DNA of 64,000 nucleotides, taken from Paenibacillus assamensis DSM 18201 (GTDB lineage Bacteria; Bacillota; Bacilli; Paenibacillales; Paenibacillaceae). The notes below the pieces were generated by a model that was given only the letters and a program-made list of their open reading frames with translations, was not told the DNA's origin and made no database searches. Both the position numbers and the translations under genes were made by a program. Positions 1 to 8,961 of this stretch are shown here, piece by piece; within the stretch, counting starts at the first letter, position 1, and each line of letters begins with the position of its first letter. The stretch is taken from assembly GCF_000422445.1 (NCBI RefSeq), contig NZ_AULU01000003.1:1-64000 (forward strand). Direction: 5' to 3'.

Positions 1-232
1 TCCAACGATGCAAACATTTCTTCGGTGTGTTTCGTCCGATGATCTCTGTAGAAAATCCTGCATCTAAGAATATATCTAAAGGTGTTTTTCCTTGTTGATA
101 GGCTTGGATACTAGCTACCTTAAACGTTGGTGAATAAGTGATGTTTTTTTCCGACACATGTAATACATTTGAATTTTTACTCAATAACTCTATCTCATGT
201 TTAGTGAAGCTCTTTCTGATTCTTTTATTCAT
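1..232 (-). CDS. IS3-type transposase OrfA, HTH domain protein (partial)
   Basis: An open frame of 77 codons starts at ATG 232-230 and runs off the window. It begins MNKRIRKSFTKHEIELL and contains NVLHVSEKNITYSPTFKV, then an HTH-like stretch with DIFLDAGF and IIGRNTPKKCLHRW. This layout is familiar from the OrfA (helix-turn-helix, DNA-binding) proteins of Bacillota IS3-family elements. OrfA normally combines with OrfB by programmed frameshifting to make the transposase; OrfB would lie outside the window. A weak GAGG ribosome site lies upstream. The family call rests on recall of these proteins, not on a search. Confidence 0.7.
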   Translation of the reverse strand, partial: MNKRIRKSFTKHEIELLSKNSNVLHVSEKNITYSPTFKVASIQAYQQGKTPLDIFLDAGFSTEIIGRNTPKKCLHRW

Positions 233-280
233 AATCCGCATCCTCATCTACTTCTCAATACTATGATTAAAACATAAAAA

Positions 281-322
281 ACCGTAAGAGGGCACTTTTT
301 TTAAAAGTGTCCATCTTACGGG
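281..322 (-). other. Long hairpin at the IS end
   Basis: ACCGTAAGA (281-289) pairs with TCTTACGG (314-321), and CACTTTT (293-299) pairs with AAAAGTG (303-309). This gives a long nearly perfect stem between the IS terminus and the OrfA start. In IS elements such a stem can protect against outside transcription; here it could also act as a terminator for the immunity gene just upstream. Confidence 0.6.
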
Positions 323-401
323 TTACAGTTCATATATAAAACTAAGTCCTCTTTATATCTACATATGATCATTAATAAAAACCAAAATATTAAACTCGGA
401 T

Positions 402-788
402 TTATTCTTCCTCGTTACACTCTCTGAGCTCTTCATTCGACTTTTCAATTTCTTCAAGTAACTTATCGATATATTCGATATCCATTGAAGTTGCTCCTCC
501 TCCTGTTATATATAACAACTTTAACCAAAATGCATTCTCTTCAGCGTAAGTTTCAACTGCATTATAAATATTTTCTTCCGTCAAACTTTTAACGATTATT
601 TTAGGAAAAGATGCAGGAATATATTCAATTTCTTCTGCATCCATTTTCTCCATTATATTTAATGGTGTAGTAACTACTACACTGTAACTAATACCATCTT
701 CTAACTTCACAAAAACGTCTATGTCATCATTAAAAATATCTTCAAGTTCACTCAATGGTACTGGATAACTTAAACTAACTATTTTCAT
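402..788 (-). CDS. Probable immunity protein for RHS toxin C
   Basis: A small acidic soluble protein of 128 residues (starts MKIVSLSYPVPLSELEDIF, ends in a Glu-rich tail). It has no signal peptide or membrane segment. Its ATG lies 15 bp after the stop of the RHS toxin gene, the position where polymorphic toxin loci keep the cognate immunity gene. I recognise no named domain. The visible pattern is alternating strands (DVFVKLEDG, SVVVTTPLNI, KIIVKSL) followed by helices, and the strong negative charge would suit binding to the basic RelE-like tip of the neighbour. Function is inferred from position; the cytosolic location fits a toxin acting inside the cell. The IS-like element begins about 70 bp downstream. 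Confidence 0.7.
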   Translation of the reverse strand: MKIVSLSYPVPLSELEDIFNDDIDVFVKLEDGISYSVVVTTPLNIMEKMDAEEIEYIPASFPKIIVKSLTEENIYNAVETYAEENAFWLKLLYITGGGATSMDIEYIDKLLEEIEKSNEELRECNEEE

Positions 789-802
789 CTCGTCCCCCTA
801 AA

Positions 803-3800
803 TCACTTGTAAAGTTTCGTTAAAATCTCAATAACTTTTTGCTCATTATGTTTATTTGATTTTGCTAGAATCACCATTTCTCCATTAACCATTCTAAAGA
901 AAACCCTTGCTCCCGCATCACCTCGGAGATAGCTAATATCTTTAAACAAATTCTTTGTACCCGTTCTTTTTCCTGGATTTTTAATTCCAGCTACATATTT
1001 TTCTACAAGCTTATCTGCTTCTTTCCTTACTTTAGGGTCCTTGGCCATTTTTTCCGCTGCCTTCGTAAGAGCGGCATTTCCATTTATCACACTTCTTACA
1101 CCCTTTATAGGACCGCCAACAGAACCCATCATATTAGGTAAATTTTCAAGAGAAGCATCCAATACAAACATCTTCTGTAATTGCTTTTCTGCCCACTGAG
1201 CATTACCTAAAGTATTTTCACTCTTTTTACTGTGTGTACCTGTCGCTAAACTAAAAAGATATTTAAATTGATTATTTTTGTCCATATAATTCGAAAGTAG
1301 ACTATCAACTTCACCACCCAATATACTCCTTATTTTCCAATACACTTCGGAATTTTTCCCTTCTGACGTGGCTATTTGAAGATAAGTATTTAATTGAGCA
1401 TTATCTATTGCATGACCAGTTGGATCAATGTATATTAACGGGTTATTATGTACATACGTATAAAGGTTTAAACTAAGTGGACTATTCAGTTCCCCTTCAT
1501 ATGTATCCTCACTAATAAAGCGTCCCATACTTGGGTCGTACCATCTTGCTCGAAGATATTGAAGCCCTGTCGTCTTATCCCAATACTCGCCGGAGTATTT
1601 CAAGATATTCGGAACTGTCTCTTTCTCTCCTAATGGCAATCCCCAAATGTCATAACGATATTCATTCAGCTTCTTACCCGCTTCATCAACAATGGCTACG
1701 ACATCACCATGACCGTTAAGCTGGTAGTATTGCAATTGACTTGTTGCAGCATCTTGACGACCGATAAGCTTGCCATTTAGATCATACAAATAGACATATT
1801 TAATCTTGGCTTTGCCATCTGCTCCGACGACTGCTTCTGCTAGTAACAACTTGTTAGCATCGTAATAGTAGCGGTTCTTAACGTTATTCTCTATACGCTC
1901 ATACAACAATCCTTCTCCTGTGTATGAATACGTTACTGGATTATGATCTCCTGTGACCTTCGTCAATCGATTCTTTTTATCGTACTCGTACTGTGCATCT
2001 TTATCTGGTAGTTCTCTAGAGCTATCCAAAGTCTCCCTATTATATCGCTCATCATACGAATACGTCTCGTTGAACTCACTTGAGGTTTGAATCTGATTCA
2101 ATGGTGTGTATGAGAAATTCGTGATATAACTATTTTCATTGCGCTGCGTGATGTTTCCAACCAAGTCATAGCTGTATTGGAAAGTGTTCTGCGCTGCTCC
2201 ATCTTTCGCATGGTTCAGCTTCTTCAGCTTCATGTCTTCGTATTGATAGTCCGTGACAAACGCATTGCCATACGCCTGCTTTGCCAATTGTCCATTTGCC
2301 AAGTGATCGTAGGAAATCGTCTTCGCTGGCTGATTGCCACCACTCATAATATTCAACTGCTTCAACTGATTAACATTATTGTAGGTACCATCTACCTTCA
2401 CATTTACGCCTGGAGCCGCGAACTCATACCCCGTCTTCTTGTTTAAATCATAGTTATTTGTTAGCTTCACACCATCTGGATATTTAATGCTCGTTAAGAA
2501 TCCAGAACGTGCCTGATACTCATAGCTCGTCGTTCCTCGATGATCCGTCATCGTGACCGGTCTACCTTCAGTATCATAGCTGTATTGAACCGTTTCATTG
2601 CCAAGCGTATTTTGAATTAGCTGATTCATCACATTATAAGAATTCTCAGTAATGTTTCCACTACGATCGATGTACTTCTCTAAGTTGCTATTCGCGTCAT
2701 AGTAGTATTTTTGTACTTGACCTGTTCCATTAATCTTCTTCGTAACGCGACCAAGCTCATCATATTCCTTCTTCATTTTCTGCGAATTTGCATACGTTGT
2801 TTCGAGCAAATTGCCCAAGCGATCATATTGATAACTTGTCGTTTGCTTTTCAGCATCAGTAACCGCACTCAGCTGACCACCAGCATCATACTGATATGCT
2901 GTATGGTTACCCTTCGCATCCGTCGTAGAAGTAACTCCACCTGCAAAATTGTACTCTGTACGCTGTAGAGGAACATAATTCTGTTTGTTTTGGTACGACT
3001 CTACTAAAATTGTTCTACCTAACACATCGCTTGTTGATCTTGTACGATTCTGCTCTGCATCAATGGCTGTTACTGTTAGTTTTGCATCATCGTATTCAAC
3101 CCGATCCGATGTACCATTTGCATACGTCGTCTGAAGTGGACGTCCAAATCCGTCATAGACATACGTTGTGCGATTGCCATACGGATCTTCTGTCCAAATC
3201 ATTTGACTTGTACGTTCATCATAGCCGTATTTCACTTGGCCTAAGCCTTGTGTCTCTCTAATCTTACGACCCAATGGATCGAACCATGCTTCAGTCACTT
3301 CACCGAGCGTGTTCTTCAGTTGCACATGATTTTGAGTATCATTATATAGATAGCTAATCTGGCTTTGATTCGGCATCGTAACCAGTGTCATGCGTCCCAA
3401 TGGATCATACGCATACGATGTCGTTTGCTGTTTACCATCTGTATAGGATAACAGTCGTCCCGTCGCCGGATCATACTTCGCTTTTTCAACAATTGTAGTG
3501 ACTTGTCCATCTACATTCGTAACATCTACTTCTTGCTGTGTAAGGAATGCATGTTGATACTCAGCGCCATAGTGATATCGGAATACGGATGGCTTGCCTT
3601 TATCATTATGTGCCGTTACTTTGGTCGCATTTCCGAACCCATCATACTCATAATTGATGTGACTCAGAAGCTGACCGCCTTCTGCGTTGGCATACGTTTT
3701 AGATTCAATAACTGAACCCTTGTCATTTCGAATCAAACGAGTAAAAGTCAGCTGATTTGCATCCAGCTTAGATGCTATCGTCTCTGGTAGATTCCATTTT

Positions 3801-5932
3801 GCATCATAAGTAGTTGTTGAACTGGCTCCAAGATTATTTGTTTCACTCGTCACACTGCCATTCTCATTATATTGACGATTTACGATGAGAGATGGACTTT
3901 CTGCTCCGTTACTTCTCTTCTTCGACGTAATCTGTGTTGGATAAGGATTAAAGACGTTCGATGTATATGCTTGATTCGTAACTTGCTGTGTCTGACCTGC
4001 TTGTTGTACGGTTTCTACATTTCGGAATACGAAATCTTGCCCTGAATACACTTTATCGTAAATAAAAGTACTCGTTGCATCTCCGCTTTTAATAATCGTC
4101 TTATGTTGTAAGTTACTTCCAGAGGAAGCATACGGGTCAGACTCATATTGAATGTTCGATTTATTACTCTCGATTACTGAACCGTCCACATATTGTGCAA
4201 CATCTTTACGCTCGATGACCCGATACTGTTCTTGCTTAGAATCATGACCTAAGTGACGAAGCACTTTGTCATACTTGTACTCGGTTCGAGCGCCTGTTGG
4301 ATGGTGAACAGCTTTCAATAAGGAATAATCATTTCTCTGGTTAACAGGATCCGAAGTTACCGAGAACTTAGATTCCGCAGTTTCATAAACATATCTCGTT
4401 GTTCTTCCCATCGAATCCGTGACCGATTCTAAATACTCGGTATACGGACTATAGGAAGCATTGAATTGATATTTTATTGTTTCTTTGCCATTCGTAGCTG
4501 TAATCGCTCTATAAGTATAGGTAATTTGAATATAATTCCCTATAGAGTCAGTTACCTTCCCCAGCTTACCTCCATCATACTTAAAGTTCAAAAAGTTTGT
4601 GTAATTGTCCTCTATACGAATCAGATAACCTTCTTTTGAAAAATAATAAGATAGTCCCTGATCCATTTTTAGTACATATTCTGAAGATAATCCTTCCACC
4701 GTTCTGCTCGTATCTTTTAACAAAAGAGCATCTTGCCATGGATAGCGCTTCAAGTTAAGATTGCTATCTACTTGATATACTCCACCTGCCGGCATCCGGA
4801 TATACGTCTCTTTATCTTCGAACTTCATATATGGAATATCCCATGACCAACCAATACCAACACCTAAACGTCCATCCATAGGATCAGTTTTTACATCATT
4901 ATCAGGTAAATAACGCCAATGGGGGTAACTGCTTCTTATGGCATATTTTTCATTCCCCCTGATATGTATCTCGTAATCATTCCCTCCCCAACTAAAGGAT
5001 TTGTAGACATAATAATTCTCCGGAGAGAAAAAATGTTTAGCTGTTGCATCTACACGTTCATATCTATTATAAATATGTTCGACTGGTAAATGAACCAAAT
5101 CCCATCTAAAGGAACCATATGCAACTACGGGAGCTCCACTATCCCGATCCTCTCGTAATACTCTTTCTCCATTGGGGTAAACTTGATAAACTTTATAGTT
5201 CACATAAGGATAGATGGTAGAGGTCACAGTATACGTAGACCTCATACTTTTCTGATAAAACTCTGCATCGTTGCTGTTGTAGCTTCTACTCAATGTAAAT
5301 GAAAGTCCGTTTCTACCTGGAATGGATAGGTCCGATGAAGATAAGCTCAAAGAGCCATCCATACTAGAAATCGTTTCATTCCCTGTACTAACCGCGTAAG
5401 GAGCTTGATCCAACTTCGTATTTTGCTTTACAAGACTCAAAGCATCATGGTTTATTTCCAATGGCCTCGATGATAAGCTTCTTTTCTTCCTCGATCCATA
5501 CACGGACTCCGTTACATTTCCGTATGTAGCCCCTGTTACATCTCCCAGATTAGGAAATGGCACATCAAATCCTGGCAGCTGCAACCCATATGTCGCATCT
5601 GTTACTGCAGGAGGTTCATACTTCTTCCCTACGCCTGGAAATAGCTCCTCCAGTGTAGCTGGCAAAGCCGCAATATCTGAATTCTTTGCTAACGCATCAT
5701 GAACATGCTTCAAAGAGTACCCTTCATTCAATCGCAAAAGAATGTCCGAAGGAGTTACATTGTATTTCTTAGCGATATAGTCAATTGTCAGCAACGCCTT
5801 ATTGTCAGCAGTTTGAGTTGTCACTGACTTAGGCGCTGCCGCTGCTACTGCAACCTGGAAGAATAACGGTGCAGCTAATTCTAAAAACATAACTAATGCT
5901 AGTAATGCTGATAGCTTTCTCATTTTTTTCAT
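803..5932 (-). CDS. Secreted RHS/YD-repeat polymorphic toxin C (RelE-like tip)
   Basis: A WapA-type RHS protein of about 1709 residues. I chose the ATG at 5932 (MKKMRKLSALL) over the one at 5980 because both other RHS genes start there and share the leader AGGGG ribosome site. Residues 1-33 are a Sec signal peptide. Residues 45-85 form a helical segment (IAKKYNVTPSDI, GYSLKHV), followed by short VTxATYG repeats and a basic RKKR at 148-151. The YD-repeat shell follows, ending in the RHS core (RARWYDPSMGRFISED, IDPTGH). The last 202 residues are unique. Their final ~75 resemble RelE/ParE-type RNases (YLRGDAGARVFFR, MVILAKSNKHNE, terminal helix). In this family the shell encloses the tip until delivery. 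The cognate immunity gene follows 14 bp downstream. The RelE-like call is tentative. Confidence 0.85.
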   Translation of the reverse strand: MKKMRKLSALLALVMFLELAAPLFFQVAVAAAAPKSVTTQTADNKALLTIDYIAKKYNVTPSDILLRLNEGYSLKHVHDALAKNSDIAALPATLEELFPGVGKKYEPPAVTDATYGLQLPGFDVPFPNLGDVTGATYGNVTESVYGSRKKRSLSSRPLEINHDALSLVKQNTKLDQAPYAVSTGNETISSMDGSLSLSSSDLSIPGRNGLSFTLSRSYNSNDAEFYQKSMRSTYTVTSTIYPYVNYKVYQVYPNGERVLREDRDSGAPVVAYGSFRWDLVHLPVEHIYNRYERVDATAKHFFSPENYYVYKSFSWGGNDYEIHIRGNEKYAIRSSYPHWRYLPDNDVKTDPMDGRLGVGIGWSWDIPYMKFEDKETYIRMPAGGVYQVDSNLNLKRYPWQDALLLKDTSRTVEGLSSEYVLKMDQGLSYYFSKEGYLIRIEDNYTNFLNFKYDGGKLGKVTDSIGNYIQITYTYRAITATNGKETIKYQFNASYSPYTEYLESVTDSMGRTTRYVYETAESKFSVTSDPVNQRNDYSLLKAVHHPTGARTEYKYDKVLRHLGHDSKQEQYRVIERKDVAQYVDGSVIESNKSNIQYESDPYASSGSNLQHKTIIKSGDATSTFIYDKVYSGQDFVFRNVETVQQAGQTQQVTNQAYTSNVFNPYPTQITSKKRSNGAESPSLIVNRQYNENGSVTSETNNLGASSTTTYDAKWNLPETIASKLDANQLTFTRLIRNDKGSVIESKTYANAEGGQLLSHINYEYDGFGNATKVTAHNDKGKPSVFRYHYGAEYQHAFLTQQEVDVTNVDGQVTTIVEKAKYDPATGRLLSYTDGKQQTTSYAYDPLGRMTLVTMPNQSQISYLYNDTQNHVQLKNTLGEVTEAWFDPLGRKIRETQGLGQVKYGYDERTSQMIWTEDPYGNRTTYVYDGFGRPLQTTYANGTSDRVEYDDAKLTVTAIDAEQNRTRSTSDVLGRTILVESYQNKQNYVPLQRTEYNFAGGVTSTTDAKGNHTAYQYDAGGQLSAVTDAEKQTTSYQYDRLGNLLETTYANSQKMKKEYDELGRVTKKINGTGQVQKYYYDANSNLEKYIDRSGNITENSYNVMNQLIQNTLGNETVQYSYDTEGRPVTMTDHRGTTSYEYQARSGFLTSIKYPDGVKLTNNYDLNKKTGYEFAAPGVNVKVDGTYNNVNQLKQLNIMSGGNQPAKTISYDHLANGQLAKQAYGNAFVTDYQYEDMKLKKLNHAKDGAAQNTFQYSYDLVGNITQRNENSYITNFSYTPLNQIQTSSEFNETYSYDERYNRETLDSSRELPDKDAQYEYDKKNRLTKVTGDHNPVTYSYTGEGLLYERIENNVKNRYYYDANKLLLAEAVVGADGKAKIKYVYLYDLNGKLIGRQDAATSQLQYYQLNGHGDVVAIVDEAGKKLNEYRYDIWGLPLGEKETVPNILKYSGEYWDKTTGLQYLRARWYDPSMGRFISEDTYEGELNSPLSLNLYTYVHNNPLIYIDPTGHAIDNAQLNTYLQIATSEGKNSEVYWKIRSILGGEVDSLLSNYMDKNNQFKYLFSLATGTHSKKSENTLGNAQWAEKQLQKMFVLDASLENLPNMMGSVGGPIKGVRSVINGNAALTKAAEKMAKDPKVRKEADKLVEKYVAGIKNPGKRTGTKNLFKDISYLRGDAGARVFFRMVNGEMVILAKSNKHNEQKVIEILTKLYK

Positions 5933-5969
5933 TTGTTCACATTCCCCTGTTATGTATTTCGGATATGTA

Positions 5970-6944
5970 CTACTTTTCAAGCTTAATCGTTATATCATCT
6001 ATGGATTGCTCACCCCCTTTGTGGATTCCCCAGATTAGATAATATTTTGATGAAGATCCCGTTGTAAACGTTATCGTCTTGCTCCCTATTTCCCCTGACT
6101 TGCCTTTCCAAATCGTATGTCCTCTATCATTCTCCTTATAGCTTCCATCTGGCGTTCTGGCTATAAAGTAATAATAGCTCTCAGGACCAAGTTCTTGATT
6201 ACCCTTATAGCTAAATGTAACCTTATACGTCGTATTAGGTTCAAATTGAATCTTACTTATATCCGTATGCAAAAATTCAAACCATTCTTGACCTCTTGCA
6301 GACTCTCCTACTACCGAATGGCTACCATTGATGACTTGTGATGGGTTATTTGTTATTTTTCCTTCGGTTGTATAATGTCCCTTCGTATACGATGGAAGTA
6401 CATATCCTCCACTTTCAAACGACTCTATTTCTTTTGTAATTTGGATATCATCGATAGATAACGACCCACCTTTGTGGATTCCCCAAATTAGGTAATACTT
6501 CGCTGAAGATCCTGTTGTGAACGTTATCGTCTTACTTCCTACTTCCCCTGACTTTCCTTTCCACCATGTATCTCCCTTGTCATTTCCTACACCAGCGTCG
6601 GGCGTTCTAGCTAAGAAATAATAAGAGCTATTTGGCCCTGTTTCCTGATTTACTTTGTAACGAAAAGTAACTTTGTACGTGCTATTAGGTTCAAATTGAA
6701 TCTTACTTATATCCGTATGCAAAAATTCGAACCACTCTTGACCACTGATGGATTCTCCTACTACCGAATAACTACCATTGATGACTTGTGATCGCTCATT
6801 CGTTAGTTTTCCTTTAGCTTCATAATATCCCTCTGTAAATCGAGTTTGAGCAAATGTACCTTGCTCAAATGTATCTTTATACCAATCGTATTCTTGTTTT
6901 ACTACATTCCCGTTCAGGTCGTAGCGATAGTTTGTCATGAGCAT
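5970..6944 (-). CDS. YD-tagged accessory protein, two CBM-like modules (broken, no signal peptide)
   Basis: The ORF gives 324 residues. It begins with half of the YD tag (MTNYRYDLNGNVVK) and continues with two copies of a ~150-residue beta-sandwich module (motifs GQEWFEFLHTDISKIQFEP, YYFLARTPD, KTITFTTGSS, GGSLSIDDIQI) related to carbohydrate-binding module family 4/9. The same module type, more distant, makes up the next accessory gene at 7300. There is no signal peptide and no good ribosome site. The frame can be read upstream only to a TGA nine codons before the tag, giving TTFNRFGKMLMT, which looks like the missing first half of the tag. A secretion signal exists in the stub gene 13 bp upstream but in another frame. 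Probably a disrupted gene. It lies 37 bp before the RHS-C start. Confidence 0.6.
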   Translation of the reverse strand: MLMTNYRYDLNGNVVKQEYDWYKDTFEQGTFAQTRFTEGYYEAKGKLTNERSQVINGSYSVVGESISGQEWFEFLHTDISKIQFEPNSTYKVTFRYKVNQETGPNSSYYFLARTPDAGVGNDKGDTWWKGKSGEVGSKTITFTTGSSAKYYLIWGIHKGGSLSIDDIQITKEIESFESGGYVLPSYTKGHYTTEGKITNNPSQVINGSHSVVGESARGQEWFEFLHTDISKIQFEPNTTYKVTFSYKGNQELGPESYYYFIARTPDGSYKENDRGHTIWKGKSGEIGSKTITFTTGSSSKYYLIWGIHKGGEQSIDDITIKLEK

Positions 6945-6957
6945 CTTACCGAATCGG

Positions 6958-7215
6958 TTAAATGTAGTATGGGCCGTAATTCAAGAACCCTTCTTTGTCA
7001 ACAGCTTGATCCGCATGCCATACAGCCCCTTTTTGACGGCCAGCCGTATGCCCAAGCCCAGGATCGTTCGCTTCCCATACAGCAGAGAAAGCAGTAGGCT
7101 GATTGTTGAACTCACTTGAAGTTGCCGTGTTGCTAGTACCTGCAGCAAACGCATTACTTGGAAGTTGTAAAAATAAAATTGTGATAAGAAGTAAAAATAG
7201 TAATCGAAATCTCAT
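6958..7215 (-). CDS. Signal-peptide stub with truncated beta-sandwich module
   Basis: This gene encodes 85 residues with a good ribosome site (GAGGTGA, 3 bases before ATG). Residues 1-24 are a Sec signal peptide (MRFRLLFLLLITILF...NAFA). The rest (SEFNNQPTAF, EANDPGLGHTAGRQ, FLNYGPYYI) matches the first third of a secreted sandwich domain that I recall as about 140 residues in Paenibacillus proteins. Translation stops at TAA in the middle of that fold. The next ORF, a YD-tagged fragment without a signal peptide, begins 13 bp later. The pair looks like a recombination or deletion product in which the front of one protein has been joined, out of frame, to the back of another. Confidence 0.6.
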   Translation of the reverse strand: MRFRLLFLLLITILFLQLPSNAFAAGTSNTATSSEFNNQPTAFSAVWEANDPGLGHTAGRQKGAVWHADQAVDKEGFLNYGPYYI

Positions 7216-7299
7216 AGGTCACCTCAAGAAAATAGTAACATTTCAAGTCTCAATCTTCGTTCTTGTCATACGTAAAACTAGGCAATAGTTCACTGATTT

Positions 7300-8880
7300 T
7301 TATTTAGTTATTTTCGTTATCTGAATGTCATCAATTGAAATGGCTCCTCCATAATTCGTTCCCCAGTACAGTTGATAATCAACAGAAGGTCCCGTTGTAA
7401 AGGTCACGACTTTACTTCCTACACTCCCCACTTTATCTTTCCATTCGGTCCACCCCTTATCTTGCGCTGTATTTCCGGTGCTAGTTCTACTAAAGAAATA
7501 GTGACTTCCCTTCTCACTAGGAGACTTGATTACCTTATACTTGAATGATACCGAATAGCTGGTATTAGGCTCTAGCTGCACTTTTCTAGGATCTGTCGTT
7601 AGGAACGTGTTCCATTCCCAGGTGACATCACTTTCCCCATACACCGAATACGCACCTGTGACAACTTTTTCGGGAGCCTTTGTCACTTTGCCTGAGTATC
7701 CAGGATTGCCTGACATATAGTCCGTTGTCCCAAATCTCCCCTTTTCAAATGACTCTGATTGTTTCGTTACTTGAATGTCATCGATTGATATAGCTCCCCC
7801 ATAATTCGTTCCCCAATTGAGTTGGTAATCCCCATAGGGACCAGTCGTAAAGGTTACTACTTTACTTCCGACACTTCCCGCCGGATCATTCCATTCGGTC
7901 CAACCCTTATCTTGTGCTGTATTTCCGATGCTTGTTCTACTAAAGAAATAGTGCTTCCCCTTCTCACTTGGGGACTTGATAACCTTGTACTTGAACGATA
8001 CTGTGTAGCTTGTATTCGGCTCTAGTTGCAATTTTCTAGGATTGGATGCTAGGAAGGTGTTCCATTCCCAGGTAGCTTTGCTTTCCCCATAGACTGAGTA
8101 CGAACCTGTCACTACCTTCTCAGCTTCATTGGTCACTACACCCGAATAGCCGGGGTTACCCGATATATAATGAGTCGACTCGAACTTTCCTCTTTCAAAT
8201 GATTCCGATTGTTTCGTTACTTGAATGTCATCGATTGAAATAGCTCCTCCATGATTCGTTCCCCAATTGAGTTGATAATCCCCATAAGGACCAGATGTAA
8301 AGGTTACTATTTTACTGCCTTTACTTCCCGCTTTATCATTCCATGTCATCCAACCCTTATCTTGCGCTGTATTTCCGGTGCTACTTCTACTAAAGAAATA
8401 GTGGCTCCCCTTCTCACTAGGAGACTTTATCACTTTATATTTGAATGACACTGTGTAGCTTGTATTCGGCTCCAACTGTAATTTTCTTGAATCCGATGCT
8501 AGGAAGGTGTTCCATTCCCATGTGGTATCACTTGCTCCATAGACTGAATACGCTCCTGTTACTAACTTATCAGGGGTATTTGTAACTTCACCTGAGTATC
8601 CCGGATTGCCCGACATATAGTCTGTTGTTTCAAAATTTCCTCTTTCAAATGTCTCACGATATCTAGGAACTTTCTTCACCAGATTCCCATTATCGTCATA
8701 GAAGTAATCTAAATAAGTTCCATCTGAAAATTTAGAGAATAGCAACTGCCCATCACTTGAGTAAGAGTAAGTAACCCCACTATCCATCGCTCCTGCCGAA
8801 GATGAAATCGTGAAAGAGAATAGAATAGCCAAACTTACTACGAATATCCGACATCTTTGAATGATTTTATTATTAACCAT
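7300..8880 (-). CDS. YD-tagged secreted accessory protein, three CBM4/9-like modules
   Basis: About 526 residues. I prefer the ATG at 8880 (MVNNKIIQRC) over that at 8892 because GGGGGA lies at a workable distance before it. The signal peptide covers residues 1-31. A single YD tag follows (VTYSYSSDGQLL ... LDYFYDDNGNLVKK). Three modules of about 155 residues come next, each starting ESFERGKF or similar and containing NPGYSG, WEWNTFL, KLQLEPNTSYTVSFKYKV, HYFFSR and GGAISIDDIQVTK. These are jelly-roll features typical of carbohydrate-binding domains. The modules are close copies of one another. No catalytic residues are apparent, so I read it as a secreted binding protein. It sits in the same transcription unit as RHS toxin C. 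Confidence 0.75.
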   Translation of the reverse strand: MVNNKIIQRCRIFVVSLAILFSFTISSSAGAMDSGVTYSYSSDGQLLFSKFSDGTYLDYFYDDNGNLVKKVPRYRETFERGNFETTDYMSGNPGYSGEVTNTPDKLVTGAYSVYGASDTTWEWNTFLASDSRKLQLEPNTSYTVSFKYKVIKSPSEKGSHYFFSRSSTGNTAQDKGWMTWNDKAGSKGSKIVTFTSGPYGDYQLNWGTNHGGAISIDDIQVTKQSESFERGKFESTHYISGNPGYSGVVTNEAEKVVTGSYSVYGESKATWEWNTFLASNPRKLQLEPNTSYTVSFKYKVIKSPSEKGKHYFFSRTSIGNTAQDKGWTEWNDPAGSVGSKVVTFTTGPYGDYQLNWGTNYGGAISIDDIQVTKQSESFEKGRFGTTDYMSGNPGYSGKVTKAPEKVVTGAYSVYGESDVTWEWNTFLTTDPRKVQLEPNTSYSVSFKYKVIKSPSEKGSHYFFSRTSTGNTAQDKGWTEWKDKVGSVGSKVVTFTTGPSVDYQLYWGTNYGGAISIDDIQITKITK

Positions 8881-8961
8881 AACTTCCCCCATCTTTCTAT
8901 ATGCCTGCTAAGTAAACAAACATTAAACTGTATACTCGTTACGATTCAAAGCATATAAAAA

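Larger units (their letters stand above)
1..332 (-). mobile_element. IS3-family-like insertion sequence, 5' end only
   Basis: The first 332 bases look like the transposase-proximal end of an IS that leaves the window at position 1. They hold the start of an OrfA-like helix-turn-helix gene reading leftwards, preceded by a long hairpin. A plausible terminal sequence, TGAACTGTAACC on the minus strand, lies at 321-332, about 70 bp beyond the stop of the nearest immunity gene. The far end and target duplication are not visible, so the exact boundary is inferred. No terminator is seen after that immunity gene, so the insertion may have separated it from its own. Confidence 0.55.
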
